From Betaproteobacteria bacterium (lineage in GTDB: Bacteria; Pseudomonadota; Gammaproteobacteria; Burkholderiales; SG8-41), in NCBI GenBank assembly GCA_025363575.1, contig JANYDM010000094.1:1-15043 (forward strand): 15,043 bases of DNA. The letters run 5' to 3'. This document shows, piece after piece, positions 7,005-13,978 of this stretch (position 1 is the first letter of the stretch; each line of letters starts with the position of its first letter). Made by a program: the position numbers and the translations under genes. Below the pieces are notes generated by a model that worked only from the letters and a program-made list of their open reading frames with translations, was not told the DNA's origin and searched no databases.

Positions 7005-7550
7005 ATGTCCCGCCTTCCCCTCGCCGACGAGAAGACCAACCCGGCGCTCGCCGAAATCTACGCGAACATCGCGAAAACCCGCGGCCACGTCTCGAACATC
7101 CTCAAGAGCTTCAGCAATGCGCCGGAGGGAATGAAGCGGCTGACGGAATTCGGCGAATACGTGCGCTACCACGGCGATTTTCCGCATCGTGTGCGCGAGC
7201 TGGTGATACTGTCGATCGCGCGCGGCAATCAGTACGCGTGGACGCACCATTACCCCAATGCCGTCGAGGCCGGCGTCACCGATGCGGAAATGGACGCGAT
7301 CAACGCCGGCCAGCCCGTGAAGACCGCCAGCGCCGCCGAATCCATCGCGATGCAGTACGCGTGCGAATTTTGCAATCGCGGCAACGTTGGCGACGCCACC
7401 TTCGCGGAACTGAAGAAGCACTATTCCGCGCGGCAGATCACCGATCTTACGCTGATGACGGGCTATTACCTGACGCTGGGCTCGACCATCGCGGCGTTCA
7501 AGATCGAGCTCGAGCCGCACTATACGCCGAAGATGAAACCGATCGACTGA
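7005..7550 (+). CDS. Carboxymuconolactone decarboxylase (CMD/AhpD) family protein
   Basis: Seen: 181 residues, ATG at 7005 with AGGAG at 6993-6997. All-helical CMD-type blocks are present: RVRELVILSIARGNQYAWTHHYPNAVEAG (residues about 62-90), MDAINAG, and LTLMTGYYLTLGSTIAAFKIELEP. Known: the family includes 4-carboxymuconolactone decarboxylase and the AhpD peroxidase partner. AhpD has ExxxCxxCxxxH in the central helix; here that position reads NQYAWTHH with no cysteines, which favours a decarboxylase-like or unknown enzyme. A CEFC pair at C120/C123 lies outside the usual AhpD site. Its TGA (7548-7550) directly abuts the stop of the convergent Bug gene (7551-7553), with no intergenic base. Placement between two Bug binding proteins suggests organic-acid or aromatic catabolism, but this is inference. 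Confidence 0.85.
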   Translation: MSRLPLADEKTNPALAEIYANIAKTRGHVSNILKSFSNAPEGMKRLTEFGEYVRYHGDFPHRVRELVILSIARGNQYAWTHHYPNAVEAGVTDAEMDAINAGQPVKTASAAESIAMQYACEFCNRGNVGDATFAELKKHYSARQITDLTLMTGYYLTLGSTIAAFKIELEPHYTPKMKPID

Positions 7551-8528
7551 CTATTCGACGCGCGCGCCGGACGCCTTCACCATGCGCGCCCACTTCGCGA
7601 GCTCGGCCTTGATGTGAGCAGCGAACTGCTCGGGCGTGCTCGCAATAACCTCCGAACCGCGCGCCGCGAAATCGGCCCTGACGCCGGGCGCCAGCAGAGC
7701 GCGTGACGTTTCCGCGCGCAGCCGGCTAATAATTTCTGCCGGCGTGTTGGCGGGCGCCAGCACTCCGTACCATGCATTGACGACGACGCCGGGAACGCCG
7801 GACTCCTGCACCGTCGGGAGTTGCGGTGCCGACGCCGAGCGGTGCGTGTCGGCAATCGCGAGCGCGCGCACCTTGCCCGATTGCGCAAACGGCAGCGTAA
7901 TCAGCATATCGTTGAACATCAACGAGAGCTGGCCGCCCATCAGATCCGTCAGCGCGAGGATGCCGCCCTTGTAAGGCACGTGCACGATATCGATTTTTGC
8001 CGACAGCTTGAGCAGCTCCGCCCCCATGTGCGGCGGCGTGCCGTTGCCCGCAGAGCCGAACGTCAACTGTCCGGGCCGCGCCTTCGCAAGGGCAACGAGT
8101 GCGTTCACATTAGTCACCGGCAATGACGGATGAACGACCAGCAGGTACGGCGTCGATACCGCAAGCGTGACCGGCGCAAAATCGCGCGCGAGGTTGTATT
8201 GCAGATCGGTATACAGCGCGGCACTGATGGCCTGCGACGCCGACGCCAACAGCAACGTGTGACCGTCCGCCGGCGCTTTGGCCACGAGTTCGGCGCCAAT
8301 GTTTCCGCCGGCGCCCGGCCGGTTATCGATGATCACCGGATTGTCGAGCGCCTCGGCGAGCTTCGCGCCGATCAGCCGCCCCGTGACGTCCGCGCCGGAA
8401 CCCGGCGGGAACGGCACCACGATGCGTATGGGCCGGGACGGATAGCGGGCTGGCGTTTGTGCTGTAGCAACTGCGCAATATGCGAGTGCCATGGCGAGTA
8501 ACAGTAGGCGGCCACACCAGTTGCGCAT
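7551..8528 (-). CDS. Bug-family periplasmic substrate-binding protein
   Basis: Seen: 325 residues with signal peptide MRNWCGRLLLLAMALAYCAVATA|QTP and the full Bug signature: RYPSRPIRIVVPFPPGSGAD, VIIDNRPGAGGNIGAELVAKAPADGHTLL, LTFGSAGNGTPPHMGAELL, IVHVPYKGGILALTDLMGGQLSLMFND and AWYGVLAPANTPAEI. The ATG at 8528 is preceded by GGAG about 10 nt upstream on the minus strand. It is more typical of the family than the Bug protein at 5884-6846, for example in the PFPPGSGAD and DNRPGAGG loops. The two are clearly paralogous but divergent, so they probably bind different ligands. No TctA/TctB genes are in the window. The ligand cannot be read from the sequence. Confidence 0.95.
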   Translation of the reverse strand: MRNWCGRLLLLAMALAYCAVATAQTPARYPSRPIRIVVPFPPGSGADVTGRLIGAKLAEALDNPVIIDNRPGAGGNIGAELVAKAPADGHTLLLASASQAISAALYTDLQYNLARDFAPVTLAVSTPYLLVVHPSLPVTNVNALVALAKARPGQLTFGSAGNGTPPHMGAELLKLSAKIDIVHVPYKGGILALTDLMGGQLSLMFNDMLITLPFAQSGKVRALAIADTHRSASAPQLPTVQESGVPGVVVNAWYGVLAPANTPAEIISRLRAETSRALLAPGVRADFAARGSEVIASTPEQFAAHIKAELAKWARMVKASGARVE

Positions 8529-8650
8529 GACTTACAGACTCCGGGGAAAGGAGGGCTCGAGTCTAGCAGCGTCGCGGGCGAATGCGATGGAGATGCCGGT
8601 TCGCCCTGATGGATAGAAGGGCGATCAGTTGCGCGCTCTGGATCGACGCG

Positions 8651-8684
8651 GCCATTCATGCTTCGATACCTCAGCACGAACGGC
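8651..8684 (-). repeat. Intergenic hairpin repeat of the TTCGA-CTCAG-CGAACGG type
   Basis: On the minus strand GCCGTTCGTGCT pairs with AGCATGAATGGC over 12 bp including two G-T wobbles, with a 10-nt loop (8663-8672). It lies 9 bp after the stop of the SRAP gene, read in the same direction. Sequences of the form CGTTCGTGCTGAG...TCGAAGCATGAACGG recur between genes in many proteobacteria, so I read this as one such dispersed repeat. It could stabilise the 3' end of the SRAP mRNA. There is no following U run, so it is not a classical terminator. A separate 7-bp hairpin (8601-8607 with 8618-8624) lies further downstream. Confidence 0.6.
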
Positions 8685-8693
8685 CTGAGACGG

Positions 8694-9362
8694 TCATGCC
8701 CCGATCGGCGCAATCAGCATCTCGCCTTTGCTGCGCGACGAATTAACGGCGCGGCTCACGGGGTGGCACTTCAGCACGCCGTCGGGCGCGCCTTTGAGCA
8801 AATCATCCACGTCCGGGCCTGCGAGCCAGCGCTGCCAGTCGGCGCGGTCGATGATGACCGGCATGCGGTCGTGGAAGTCGCTGGTGAAAGGATTGGCCGC
8901 GCACACGATGATGGTGAACGACTCGATCGTGTCGCCGCCCTCTTTCGGCGTCCAGCTCTCCCACAGGCCCGCGAGCGCGAGCAGCGAATCGTCGGCCGCC
9001 GAAAAATAGTACGGTTGCTTGCCGTCCGCGCGCGGCTGCCATTCGTAATAACCGCGCGCCGGCACGATGCAGCGGCGCGCCTTGTAAGCGGAGCGAAACG
9101 CAGGCTTGGTTTTGACCGTCTCGGCGCGCGCGTTGATGCACGAGTTGCCGAACTTGAGGTCGTTGGCCCAATTCGGCAACAGGCCCCAGCGCAAAAGGCC
9201 GGTCGTCAGCTCTCCCGTCTCGGTACTGAGCCGAACGACGGGCAGCATCCGCGTCGGCGCCGCGTTATAGTCGCCGTCGAATACTTTCGGGGCATTGGCA
9301 CCACCGACATGCCAGAACCGCTCGATCTCGGCTTCGCTGGGGCTTACGTATCTTCCGCACAT
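8694..9362 (-). CDS. yedK: SRAP (YedK/HMCES-like) abasic-site-processing protein
   Basis: Seen: 222 residues starting MCGRY. The catalytic Cys2 becomes N-terminal once Met is removed. Other conserved positions are N78 in INARAET, E107 in RGYYEW and H164 in FHDRMPVI, with RWGLLPNWA (about 58-66) and RRCIVPARGYYEW (about 96-108). Known: SRAP proteins form a thiazolidine DNA-protein crosslink through Cys2 with abasic sites in single-stranded DNA, protecting replication forks, and are often SOS-linked. All key residues are intact and the length matches YedK (about 222). I see no Shine-Dalgarno, so initiation may be leaderless-like or weak. I did not find an obvious LexA box upstream; a partial repeat copy lies there instead. 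Neighbours are not DNA-repair genes. Confidence 0.95.
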   Translation of the reverse strand: MCGRYVSPSEAEIERFWHVGGANAPKVFDGDYNAAPTRMLPVVRLSTETGELTTGLLRWGLLPNWANDLKFGNSCINARAETVKTKPAFRSAYKARRCIVPARGYYEWQPRADGKQPYYFSAADDSLLALAGLWESWTPKEGGDTIESFTIIVCAANPFTSDFHDRMPVIIDRADWQRWLAGPDVDDLLKGAPDGVLKCHPVSRAVNSSRSKGEMLIAPIGA

Positions 9363-9402
9363 CGTTGAATTTTACTGCGCGGCTATCGTCCTATGGGCGA
9401 AC

Positions 9403-9472
9403 TATCTCCGGGTGGGGGACCCGGGGCTGGTCATTTTTTTGGTGCGCCTTGGCTTCCGGCGTACGCCGGAAT
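9403..9472. repeat. Partial copy of the structured repeat upstream of the SRAP gene
   Basis: Two pieces of the repeat described at 12286-13186 are present. The first is the hairpin CCGGGT (9408-9413), loop GGGGG, ACCCGG (9419-9424), followed by GGCTGGTCA, which matches the same hairpin plus GGCTGGTCA in the 12890-13186 copy (minus strand). The second is the head palindrome TTCCGGC-GTAC-GCCGGAA (9454-9471). A T7 run at 9434-9440 separates them. The body of the element is absent. The copy lies between two minus-strand genes and may carry 3'-end signals for the CAP gene's neighbour, but that is uncertain. Confidence 0.65.
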
Positions 9473-9511
9473 GACAGAGAGGAAGTTACCATCCGCTAAT
9501 GCACGCAAGTC

Positions 9512-10414
9512 TTACAGCGGCGCCGCGAACTCCTGCGTCCAGTAGAGGCCCATCGTGCTGCGGCGATTCACGGCCATCGCGGCGCCCATCTCGGTGAACT
9601 GCGGGTTCATCAGGTTCGCGCAATGGCCGGGGCTCGTGATCCAACCTTCGACCACCGCCTCCGCATTCTTGTAGCCGGCACCGATGTTTTCGCCGGTGGT
9701 GAGGTATTTGTAGCCGGCACGCTCGACACGATCCCACGAATGGGTACCGTCGCGCGGGTTCACGTGGTCGAAGAAGTTGTAGTTGGCCATGTCGTCGGAA
9801 TGACGCTGCGAGGATGCGGCCAGCGTCTCGTTCCAGCGCACAGGGGGCGCGGCAGCGTAATGCTCCTTACCGCAGTAACGCGGCTGGGCACGCGCCTGAT
9901 TGATGAGGTCGAGGATACGATGACCGACCGCGAGCCCCGAGACGCCCACGAGAGATGCCGGCGGCCGCGGCACAGACTGCGGCAGCGGCGCGGAATTTCT
10001 CATCGGCGCGCCTTGCGACGTCAGCGGCGCGGCCAGCACGATCCAGAACTGCCGCGCGTCGATATAGACGCCGACTTCGGTCAGCGCGCCGTCTTGCAAC
10101 CGGTCGCACGCCAATTGCCGCGCGAGCACCGCTTCGGCCGGCTCGCGGTTGAAGTCGCCACGAATGTTCATTACCGACGCGAGCGTCGGCTGATAGCCCG
10201 CGGCCTGCAGGCTTTGCTCGAGCTTGTCGCCGCGCGCCAGGTCTTGCGCGACGCGCTCCAACGCCGGGTGCGGCCGCAACGGCGGCAGGTTGCGCCCGAC
10301 GGCGCAGGTGCCGTCGCCCGCGCGCAGGCGGTTGATCTCGGAATATAAAGTGCGCGCTGCCGCATCGAAAGAAACGGCAATCATCAGCGTGAAGAAAATA
10401 ACGCGCGCGCGCAT
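9512..10414 (-). CDS. Exported protein with two CAP (SCP/PR-1) domains, the first degenerate
   Basis: Seen: 300 residues from the ATG at 10414. An in-frame TTG at 10435 is possible, but the ATG gives a compact signal peptide, MRARVIFFTLMIAVSFDAAA. Residues about 22-135 form a shortened CAP-like domain (TLYSEINRLRAGDGTC, PLRPHPALERVAQDLA, LTEVGVYID, FWIVLAAPL) that lacks the histidine and glutamate motifs. Residues about 160-300 form a canonical domain: LINQARAQPRYCG, VRWNETLAASSQRHSDDMA, FFDHVNPRDGTHSWDRVERAGY, TGENIGAGY, WITSPGHCANLMNP, FTEMGAAMA and YWTQEFA. Known: bacterial CAP proteins are secreted or periplasmic with largely unknown function; some bind lipids or small molecules. Inferred: tandem duplication with loss of the cavity residues in the first copy. 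It is divergent from the caspase-fold gene at 10586 and may share a control region with it. Confidence 0.88.
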   Translation of the reverse strand: MRARVIFFTLMIAVSFDAAARTLYSEINRLRAGDGTCAVGRNLPPLRPHPALERVAQDLARGDKLEQSLQAAGYQPTLASVMNIRGDFNREPAEAVLARQLACDRLQDGALTEVGVYIDARQFWIVLAAPLTSQGAPMRNSAPLPQSVPRPPASLVGVSGLAVGHRILDLINQARAQPRYCGKEHYAAAPPVRWNETLAASSQRHSDDMANYNFFDHVNPRDGTHSWDRVERAGYKYLTTGENIGAGYKNAEAVVEGWITSPGHCANLMNPQFTEMGAAMAVNRRSTMGLYWTQEFAAPL

Positions 10415-10485
10415 GGTGTAGGCATATTCCGACAAAACCCTGCCCCGCTCCAGCGGTCTTACATTGCGTTACAGATTGGGCGATC

Positions 10486-10562
10486 GGGGATTGAGGATTA
10501 GGGGCGCGACAGCACGCGTGTAGGACAGGCCCTGAATCGTCAACCTTCGATCCTCAGTCCTG
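10486..10562. other. Imperfect inverted repeat in the divergent CAP/caspase intergenic region
   Basis: GGGGATTGAGGATTAGGGG (10486-10504) is imperfectly complementary to CCTTCGATCCTCAGTCCTG (10544-10562); the shared core is GAGGAT against ATCCTC with matching flanks. It sits just before the ATG of the caspase-fold gene (10586). It could be an operator, a leader hairpin or a decayed repeat. I see no convincing -10/-35 pair here, and this is a weak call. Confidence 0.3.
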
Positions 10563-10585
10563 AATTGCGATGCTACTATCGACCC

Positions 10586-12163
10586 ATGTCGATGTTGCAT
10601 ATAGCGGCCCGTTACGCGGTCGCCGCGCTTTTGCTGATCCTTCCGTTTCACGGCTATGCCGCGGATGCAGCTTCGGTGATCAATGCGGCGCCGCGCTTTG
10701 CGCTGGTCATCGGCAACGGCAAATACGCGGGCGTGCCGCTCAAGAACGCGCCGAATGACGCGAAGGCGATGGCCGACCGCCTGACGCGCATGGGTTTCGA
10801 CGTCACGATGAAGGTCGACGCGACGCGCGCCGAAATGATAGAAACCATACGCGCGTTCGGCAGCAAGCTGCAAAAGCAGAAAGGCATCGGGCTCTTCTAC
10901 TTCGCAGGCCATGGCGCGCAGCTCGCGTGGCGCAATTATCTGATCCCGGTCGATGCGGCGATCAAGGACGTCGCCGAAATCGAGGCCCAGGCGGTAGACA
11001 TGGACATGCTGCTCGAAAGCATGACGCGCGCGCACAATCCGATGAACCTCATCATCGTCGACGCGTGCCGCGACAACCCGTTCGGCGACGTGCCCGTGCA
11101 GCAAAAAGGTTTGAGCCAGGTCGACGCTCCGCCCGGCACCCTGCTCGCGTATGCGACGGCGCCCGGCAACACGGCGGCCGACGGCCTCGGCGCGAACGGC
11201 CTCTACACCGAGAACATGCTCAAAGAGATGCAGACGCCCGGCACCAAAATCGAGGACGTGTTCAAGCGCGTGCGGCTTAACGTGCGCATGCAATCGCGCG
11301 GCCAGCAGATCCCGTGGGAAAGCACTTCGCTCGAGCAGGATTTCTATTTCATCCCGCCGAAAGAGCTGCGGCCCGCGACGCTGGTGGAAACCGAGCCGCA
11401 GTTTCAGGAAGAGCTTGCGCTGTGGGAGAGCATCCAGAGCACGAAGGAAGTCGCGCCGCTCGAAGACTATCTGCGCCGCTTCCCGAGCGGCAAGTTCTCC
11501 GAGCTCGCGCAATTCCGGCTCGATCGCCTGCTCGCGCAGCGGGGCGAGAAGCCGGTGCTGGTCGCGGACGCTTCGCGCAATGCGGACAATCCTTACACCA
11601 AAGGCACTGCAAGGATAAACACGGCGTACGCGGTCGGCGACTCTTATACCTATCGCAGAGTCGACCCGGGAACCCGGGTCGAGCAGCGAAAGTTCACGCT
11701 GACGGTAACCGATGTTACCGACGATATGCTGGTCTATAACAAGGGCACCCAGGTGCGCGACCTGCTGGGCAACGTGTTAAAAAACGATCGCTATGGCGAA
11801 TATACCGGCGCGGAAGGCGGCGCGGCGCAGTTTTATGCGGCCGAATACACGGTCGGCAAGAAATGGACCGCGCGCTATCGCGTAAAAGGCAAGGATGAAA
11901 GCTGGTCGACCGAGTATCAATTCAAAGTCGTCGGCAAGGAAAAGATCAGCGTGCCCGCCGGCGAATTCGACGCGTTCAGGGTCGAAGGCAAAGGTTCGTC
12001 ATCCAACGGCGGAATCCTGCGCTTCACTTACTGGATCGCACCGGACGTCGTGCGGCGCGCGCTCGTGAGCGAATTCGTCGTGCAGGGCTCCCGGAGCGGC
12101 AAGCTGTTTACGAATGAACGCGACGAGCTCGTGTCGTACCGGCAGCTGCGGGAGATGAAATAA
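10586..12163 (+). CDS. Exported caspase-fold (peptidase C14) protein with C-terminal extensions
   Basis: Seen: 525 residues from the ATG at 10586. A TTG 21 bp upstream and an ATG at 10592 are alternatives, and none has a clear Shine-Dalgarno. Signal peptide MSMLHIAARYAVAALLLILPFHGYA. Residues about 36-260 are a caspase-like domain: FALVIGNGKYAGVPLKNAPNDA, GIGLFYFAGHGAQ with catalytic H109, and NLIIVDACRDNPF with catalytic C161, followed by LLAYATAPGNTAADG. Residues about 290-325 hold the WESIQSTKEV-EDYLRRFPSGKFSELAQFRL segment that often follows bacterial caspase domains. Residues about 340-525 are a beta-rich domain (YAVGDSYTYRRVD, VTDVTDDMLVYNKG, VPAGEFDAFRVEGKG, FTYWIAPDVVRRALVSE) resembling DUF3108-like lipid- or ligand-binding folds; this is inferred. 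Known: prokaryotic caspase homologues cleave after basic or other residues, and their periplasmic roles are mostly unknown. Both catalytic residues are intact. Confidence 0.9.
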   Translation: MSMLHIAARYAVAALLLILPFHGYAADAASVINAAPRFALVIGNGKYAGVPLKNAPNDAKAMADRLTRMGFDVTMKVDATRAEMIETIRAFGSKLQKQKGIGLFYFAGHGAQLAWRNYLIPVDAAIKDVAEIEAQAVDMDMLLESMTRAHNPMNLIIVDACRDNPFGDVPVQQKGLSQVDAPPGTLLAYATAPGNTAADGLGANGLYTENMLKEMQTPGTKIEDVFKRVRLNVRMQSRGQQIPWESTSLEQDFYFIPPKELRPATLVETEPQFQEELALWESIQSTKEVAPLEDYLRRFPSGKFSELAQFRLDRLLAQRGEKPVLVADASRNADNPYTKGTARINTAYAVGDSYTYRRVDPGTRVEQRKFTLTVTDVTDDMLVYNKGTQVRDLLGNVLKNDRYGEYTGAEGGAAQFYAAEYTVGKKWTARYRVKGKDESWSTEYQFKVVGKEKISVPAGEFDAFRVEGKGSSSNGGILRFTYWIAPDVVRRALVSEFVVQGSRSGKLFTNERDELVSYRQLREMK

Positions 12164-12266
12164 CGGCTTTGTCGCAGGAGCCGCCGCGCGCGACGTTGTA
12201 CGCGACAAGAACGTGATCAACCCCGACGTCGAATTCCAGAAGTCGGGGAAGCCGATACCGCGGTAA
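12159..12266 (+). pseudogene. Possible C-terminal remnant of an unidentified gene
   Basis: Directly after the caspase gene, in another frame, an open stretch of 35 codons ends in TAA at 12264-12266. It reads as protein-like sequence (AARDVVRDKNVINPDVEF, then SGKPIPR) with GC-rich third positions, but has no start codon in a sensible place; it opens just after a stop at 12156-12158. I do not recognise the family. It also contains a 7-bp stem, CCCCGAC (12221-12227) with GTCGGGG (12242-12248), so a non-coding explanation is possible. Confidence 0.22.
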
Positions 12267-12285
12267 TACTAATTTTTCCGGGTGG

Positions 12286-12780
12286 CGCCTTGTCATTCCG
12301 GCGTACGCCGGAATCCAGGGTCGCCGGAATTAAAGCTATCCGGACGGCAGACTCGGAGCTGGGCACTATTTTATTTACAAGCGCCTTGTCATTCCGGCGT
12401 GCGCCGGAATCCAGGGCCGCCGGTGGCAGACCGGCAGCTGGTTACTTTCTCTTGCGTCGCCAAGAGAAGAGTAACCAAAGAGAAGGCGACCCTGGTGAGA
12501 CGCTCCCTGGCGGGAGTTCCCTGTGCTGCTCGACGTGAAAAGCGGCTCCAAAAACTCGCTCGCATTATGAGAGGACACGTGAACGATTGCGAGCTCAGAC
12601 AGTTTCTCGCCGAGCGCTCCGGACTCGGACTCTCGAAGAGTGGAGCGGGAAGGGGCGCCGACGGCTGCGTTCTAAAGTATCGATCCGGAGCTTCACCGTC
12701 AGCTCCCGCACCGACGCTACGCGCCACCGGGTCGCAGCCGCTTTTCACGTCTGCGACTGCTCGGCGTCTCACAAGGGGGA
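12286..12780 (+). repeat. Structured repeat element, copy A (forward, with duplicated head module)
   Basis: Non-coding stretch with a series of hairpins. Head palindrome ATTCCGGCGTACGCCGGAAT (12295-12314) is followed by CAGGGTCGCCGG and a CCGGACGGCAGACTCGG segment. A second head follows at 12391-12410 with CAGGGCCGCCGG. Next is a long stem, GGTTACTTTCTCTTG (12440-12454) with CAAGAGAAGAGTAACC (12461-12476, one bulged G). Then CTCCC-TGGC-GGGAG (12503-12516), GCTCGCA (12558-12564) with TGCGAGC (12588-12594), and a variable distal part ending TCTCACAAGGGGG. Nearly all of this order recurs in copy B in the opposite orientation. Copy A has roughly 100 nt more in its distal part than copy B. An open frame runs through it, but nothing indicates a translated gene. 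Confidence 0.82.
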
Positions 12781-12889
12781 AACGGCATGCTGAGGTAGAA
12801 CATTAGGCTGCAGCGAAGCGGCAAGCAGCTCTTGAAACTAGACTCTCAATTACCGTGCGCTGCTCGTCTCGCGACGTCGCCCGCACTTA
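12781..12889. other. Spacer between the two converging repeat copies
   Basis: 109 nt between the CACAAGGGGG ends of copies A and B. I see no gene, promoter, target-site duplication or integrase site in it. Confidence 0.5.
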
Positions 12890-13186
12890 CCCCCTTGTGA
12901 GCCGCTGAGTAACGCAGGCGGGTTCGGAGCCGTGGTCGAGGAACTGTCTGAGCTCGCAATCGTTTACGTGTTTTCTCATTCTGCGAGCGAGTTTTGCGAG
13001 ACCCCGAACTCGTCGAGTAACGCAAGGGATTCCCGACAGGGAACGGCTTACCAGGGCGGCGTTTTCTTGGGTTACTTTCTTTTGGCCGCGCAAAAGAAAG
13101 TGACCAGCCCCGGGTCTGCCACCCGGAAGGTTTAAAGCCGGTCTGCCCCCGGCGACCCTGAATTCCCGCGCATGCGGGAATGAAAG
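12890..13186 (-). repeat. Structured repeat element, copy B (reverse)
   Basis: Read on the minus strand it follows the order of copy A: head ATTCCCGC (13174-13181) with GCGGGAAT (13162-13169), CAGGGTCGCCGG, the CCGGGT-GGCAG-ACCCGG hairpin, GGCTGGTCAC, and the long stem (13091-13105 with 13070-13084, 15 bp with one wobble). Then TTCCC-TGTC-GGGAA (13030-13043), GCTCGCA (13982 side removed: minus-strand arms at 12982-12988 and 12952-12958), and an end at GCTCACAAGGGGG (near 12890-12902). Compared with copy A, stem positions differ by paired changes at three places. Downstream in the + direction lies the 3' end of the M48 gene, 24 bp away, so the element sits just after that operon's stop. Confidence 0.82.
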
Positions 13187-13210
13187 GCGACTTTTCGTAC
13201 GGAAAAGGAA

Positions 13211-13972
13211 TCACTCGCAAATCGCCTTCAGCACTGCCCACTCTTTCGCATCCATGATCGGCTCGACCGCATAGCCTTTCGACTGCGCCGCGAGCTCCGC
13301 GCGCTCTTCGTTGCCGGGATGGCTGGAGATAATCTGCGCCGCCGACGGCAGGCCCTTCGCGCGCGTGAAAAAATTCTGGAAACCCGCCGCATCGATCCGC
13401 GCGGTGCGCAAGCGCTCCAGTCCCGTGACATCCGCTTCGTGCTCCTGCTGGCGCGTGAACTTCAGCGTCAGCAGCATGAACGCGATATAGGTGTCCGACG
13501 CGTCGCCGGGCAGGATGATGGTCAACGCGCCCAGCGTGAAAAGGTTCACCGCGACGCCCTGCATGATGTGGCGGTTGCGCACGTGCTCGATTTCATGCGC
13601 GAGCACGCCGGCAAGCTCGTCCGGCGATTGCGCCTGCTTGATCAGGCCTTCGTAGACATAGATGTGCGCGCCGAGCGTCGCATAGGCGTTGATGGTTTTT
13701 CCCGGGATGACCTCGATGAGGATCGGCAGCTCGCTGTCGCCCGGCACCAGCGGATAAAGCCTTTGCGCGAGCTTGCGGAAGAGCGCGGCCGATTCCGGGT
13801 GAGTGCGCCCGTTGCAGGGCTTATCTGCCGACAGGCCGCCGAGGACTTTGCCCATCCATCGCTCGACGGACCATGGCACGCGCCTGGCGATATGCGGCAG
13901 CGCGAGCGCGATGATGCCAGCCAGCGCAATCGCGGCGCCCAGCCAAATCAGGCCTTTTGCTTTGGGGCTCAC
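13211..13972 (-). CDS. Membrane-anchored M48-family zinc metalloprotease
   Basis: Seen: 253 residues with one N-terminal membrane segment (about 8-28) and the zinc motif HEIEH (H126, E127, H130) in LAGVLAHEIEHVRNRH; the third ligand is probably E179 in QEHEADVTGLERL. INAYATLGAHIYVYEGL upstream of the motif and SSHPGNEERAELAA near the C-terminus are typical of M48/Oma1/BepA-like proteases. Known: such enzymes act in envelope protein quality control. The start is GTG at 13972, just 6 bp after the stop of the upstream gene. The likely Shine-Dalgarno TAAGG overlaps that gene's TAA (13979-13981), which points to translational coupling. An earlier ATG is not available without running into the upstream gene. 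Confidence 0.92.
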   Translation of the reverse strand: MSPKAKGLIWLGAAIALAGIIALALPHIARRVPWSVERWMGKVLGGLSADKPCNGRTHPESAALFRKLAQRLYPLVPGDSELPILIEVIPGKTINAYATLGAHIYVYEGLIKQAQSPDELAGVLAHEIEHVRNRHIMQGVAVNLFTLGALTIILPGDASDTYIAFMLLTLKFTRQQEHEADVTGLERLRTARIDAAGFQNFFTRAKGLPSAAQIISSHPGNEERAELAAQSKGYAVEPIMDAKEWAVLKAICE

Positions 13973-13978
13973 CGTGCC

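Noticed and set aside
7005..7550. AhpD peroxidase annotation for the CMD-family gene
   Set aside because: The central helix lacks CxxC. The only Cys pair (CEFC) lies in a different part of the protein.
9434..9440. T7 run after the CCGGGT hairpin as a rho-independent terminator
   Set aside because: The T run starts 9 nt after the stem and the strand is opposite to both flanking genes, so it does not fit a terminator for either.
12282..12806. Open frame of 174 codons on the plus strand through repeat copy A
   Set aside because: It spans two head palindromes and several hairpins, translates the same palindromic motif twice (CHSGVRRNPG), and has no Shine-Dalgarno. It is repeat sequence read as protein.
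12286..13186. Inverted repeats as ends of an insertion sequence or transposon
   Set aside because: No transposase frame lies between the copies, I see no flanking target duplication, and the copies are diverged full-length repeats rather than short terminal repeats.
12846..13241. Open frame of 131 codons on the minus strand through repeat copy B
   Set aside because: It runs through the hairpins of copy B, overlaps the 3' end of the M48 gene and lacks a family match.
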